Shown: in pieces, positions 63,100-64,000 of the stretch
Layout: each line of letters opens with the position of its first letter
Position numbering within the stretch: position 1 is the stretch's first letter
From: 39-52-133 sp035531075
GTDB lineage: Bacteria > Pseudomonadota > Gammaproteobacteria > Burkholderiales > Gallionellaceae
Assembly: GCA_035531075.1 (NCBI GenBank)
Contig: DATKTO010000032.1
Location: 1-64,000, forward strand
Direction: 5' to 3'
DNA: 64,000 bases
Position numbers and translations under genes: made by a program
Notes under the pieces: generated by a model
What the model was told of the DNA's origin: nothing
What the model saw: only the letters and a program-made list of their open reading frames with translations
The model's database searches: none

Positions 63100-63200
63100 T
63101 CGTATTTGCAGAGACTTGCATGTGGCTATGTCTTATTAGCAGGTCTCGCTTGAAACTTGTCGTTGCATTTTAAATTTTTTACGAATTGTCGAGGGTATTT

Positions 63201-64000
63201 ATGCGGACAACTGCAATCCGGACTGTAGTCACTTTGTTTTTATCGCTTACTCTGTTTGCCTGCGGGGATAAAGCTCCGCGCATGGATCTGGAGGTTAATG
63301 TCACCATGGACGGCAAGTTTGTCCCTCATGCAAAGATTATGATGGATGGCAAGCTGCTGGGTGAGACAGGCGAGGATGGTCAGTTCAATGCCTCCATGAA
63401 TCAACAGCCCGGAAAGCAGGTAAAGATTGAAGCTGCAGCGGACAGGGCGGGCTTTGAGGTTCAGCCGTGGAACAGTGAATTTACGGTGAAGCTGCCGAAT
63501 GAAGGCGAGATCCTGAAATACGTATTCGATGTTGAGCTTAAGGCATTGCCTTTTGTGGCGTTGACGGTGCAGGAAAAAGGCGTACCCATCGCCGGTGCAA
63601 CGGTAAAGCTAAATAATCAGGAAGTAGGCAAGACCGATGAGAGCGGTGGTTTCGTTTATAAATATCAACCCCAAAACAAGAACGCTGCCATTTTTGAGGT
63701 AAGCAAAAACGGCTATTCCACCTGGAAGAAACCCGCCAAATTAGAGCCGGGCAATAAGTTGCTGGTAGACATATACAGGCAGGTCGCGGTTACTTTTGAG
63801 GCTCTGAAGGACGAATACGGGCGCGGCGTGGGTATTGCAGGGGTAGATATTTTAATAGATGGTAAAAAAATCGGTAAAACCAACGACATGGGGGTGCTTG
63901 TACATAATTATGACAATGCGCAAGGGAAGCCTGCCAAGGTAACTTATTCCGCGCCGGGTTATTTGCCTTCCCAATGGACAAGCAGTATGGCTATCGAAGT
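63201..64000 (+). CDS. Lipoprotein with repeated PEGA-like domains (3' end off window)
   Basis: The frame is open from an ATG at 63201 to the end of the window (266 codons). The lipobox LFAC ends at C21. At least three beta-sandwich repeats follow, starting near residues 38, 125 and 204, each with the pattern VPxAxIxxDGKxxGxTxxxGxF (for example VPIAGATVKLNNQEVGKTDE and GIAGVDILIDGKKIGKTND). Such repeats bind sugars or other surface ligands in PEGA proteins. Not listed elsewhere because it has no stop within the window. Function unknown. Confidence 0.75.
   Translation, partial: MRTTAIRTVVTLFLSLTLFACGDKAPRMDLEVNVTMDGKFVPHAKIMMDGKLLGETGEDGQFNASMNQQPGKQVKIEAAADRAGFEVQPWNSEFTVKLPNEGEILKYVFDVELKALPFVALTVQEKGVPIAGATVKLNNQEVGKTDESGGFVYKYQPQNKNAAIFEVSKNGYSTWKKPAKLEPGNKLLVDIYRQVAVTFEALKDEYGRGVGIAGVDILIDGKKIGKTNDMGVLVHNYDNAQGKPAKVTYSAPGYLPSQWTSSMAIE

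Overview
The window looks like chromosomal DNA of a betaproteobacterium, probably of the Nitrosomonadales/Gallionellaceae type. This is an inference from gene content and order: the rsxABCDGE-nth cluster, pepA-holC-valS divergent from lptFG, ruvCAB-ybgC-tolQRAB-pal-cpoB-queE-queC, and the DUF1841, DUF3106 and DUF3619 families that are largely betaproteobacterial. No prophage, transposase or CRISPR array is visible.

Layout. 1-4.0 kb (minus): the end of a CRISPR-cas locus, with an open cas3 (HD nuclease plus helicase) running off the left edge, a WYL regulator, and a roughly 290-nt leader with several stems behind a strong promoter. 4.0-7.6 kb (minus): a zinc-type ABC uptake operon (small secreted protein, outer-membrane barrel, ZnuA, ZnuB) without its ATPase. 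7.6-10.5 kb: a NarX/NarL-like two-component pair whose kinase has an atypical ATP-binding domain, and a PilZ protein. 10.6-13.4 kb: TonB coupled to an RNB ribonuclease. 13.6-23.3 kb (plus): yebC, ruvCAB, the Tol-Pal envelope system, two queuosine genes, tRNA-Lys and tRNA-Thr with a degenerate tRNA 3' end downstream. 23.5-26.6 kb: sucCD and a DUF475/TerC-like membrane protein.

26.8-40.8 kb is the most unusual region. It holds a CHASE2 Ser/Thr kinase, a PP2C phosphatase, a two-FHA protein, a GAF-PilB/GspE ATPase, a GAF-HD-GYP protein with a large insert, a sigma-54-type promoter preceded by three inverted repeats, a cysteine-free type IV pilin, a TMTC-like membrane/TPR protein (candidate pilin glycosyltransferase), a BepA-like protease on the other strand, and a second Ser/Thr kinase fused to a cyclic-nucleotide-binding domain. 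I read this as a phosphothreonine/cyclic-nucleotide control module attached to a pilus or secretion machine. A T-M-(V/I)-L motif occurs twice next to the first kinase domain and once in the FHA protein, which suggests the FHA docking site.

40.8-64 kb: valS, holC, pepA, lptFG, an ECF sigma factor with DUF3619/DUF3106 partners, ilvB-ilvH-ilvC, pssA, a rhodanese-type sulfurtransferase, an rsxABCDGE-nth-DUF1841-pduO operon with two small unknown ORFs, a DUF4149 membrane protein, and two lipoproteins, the second cut by the right edge. Two near-identical 44-bp palindromes (14351 and 40840) and a 97-bp inverted repeat (4845-4941) are dispersed elements.
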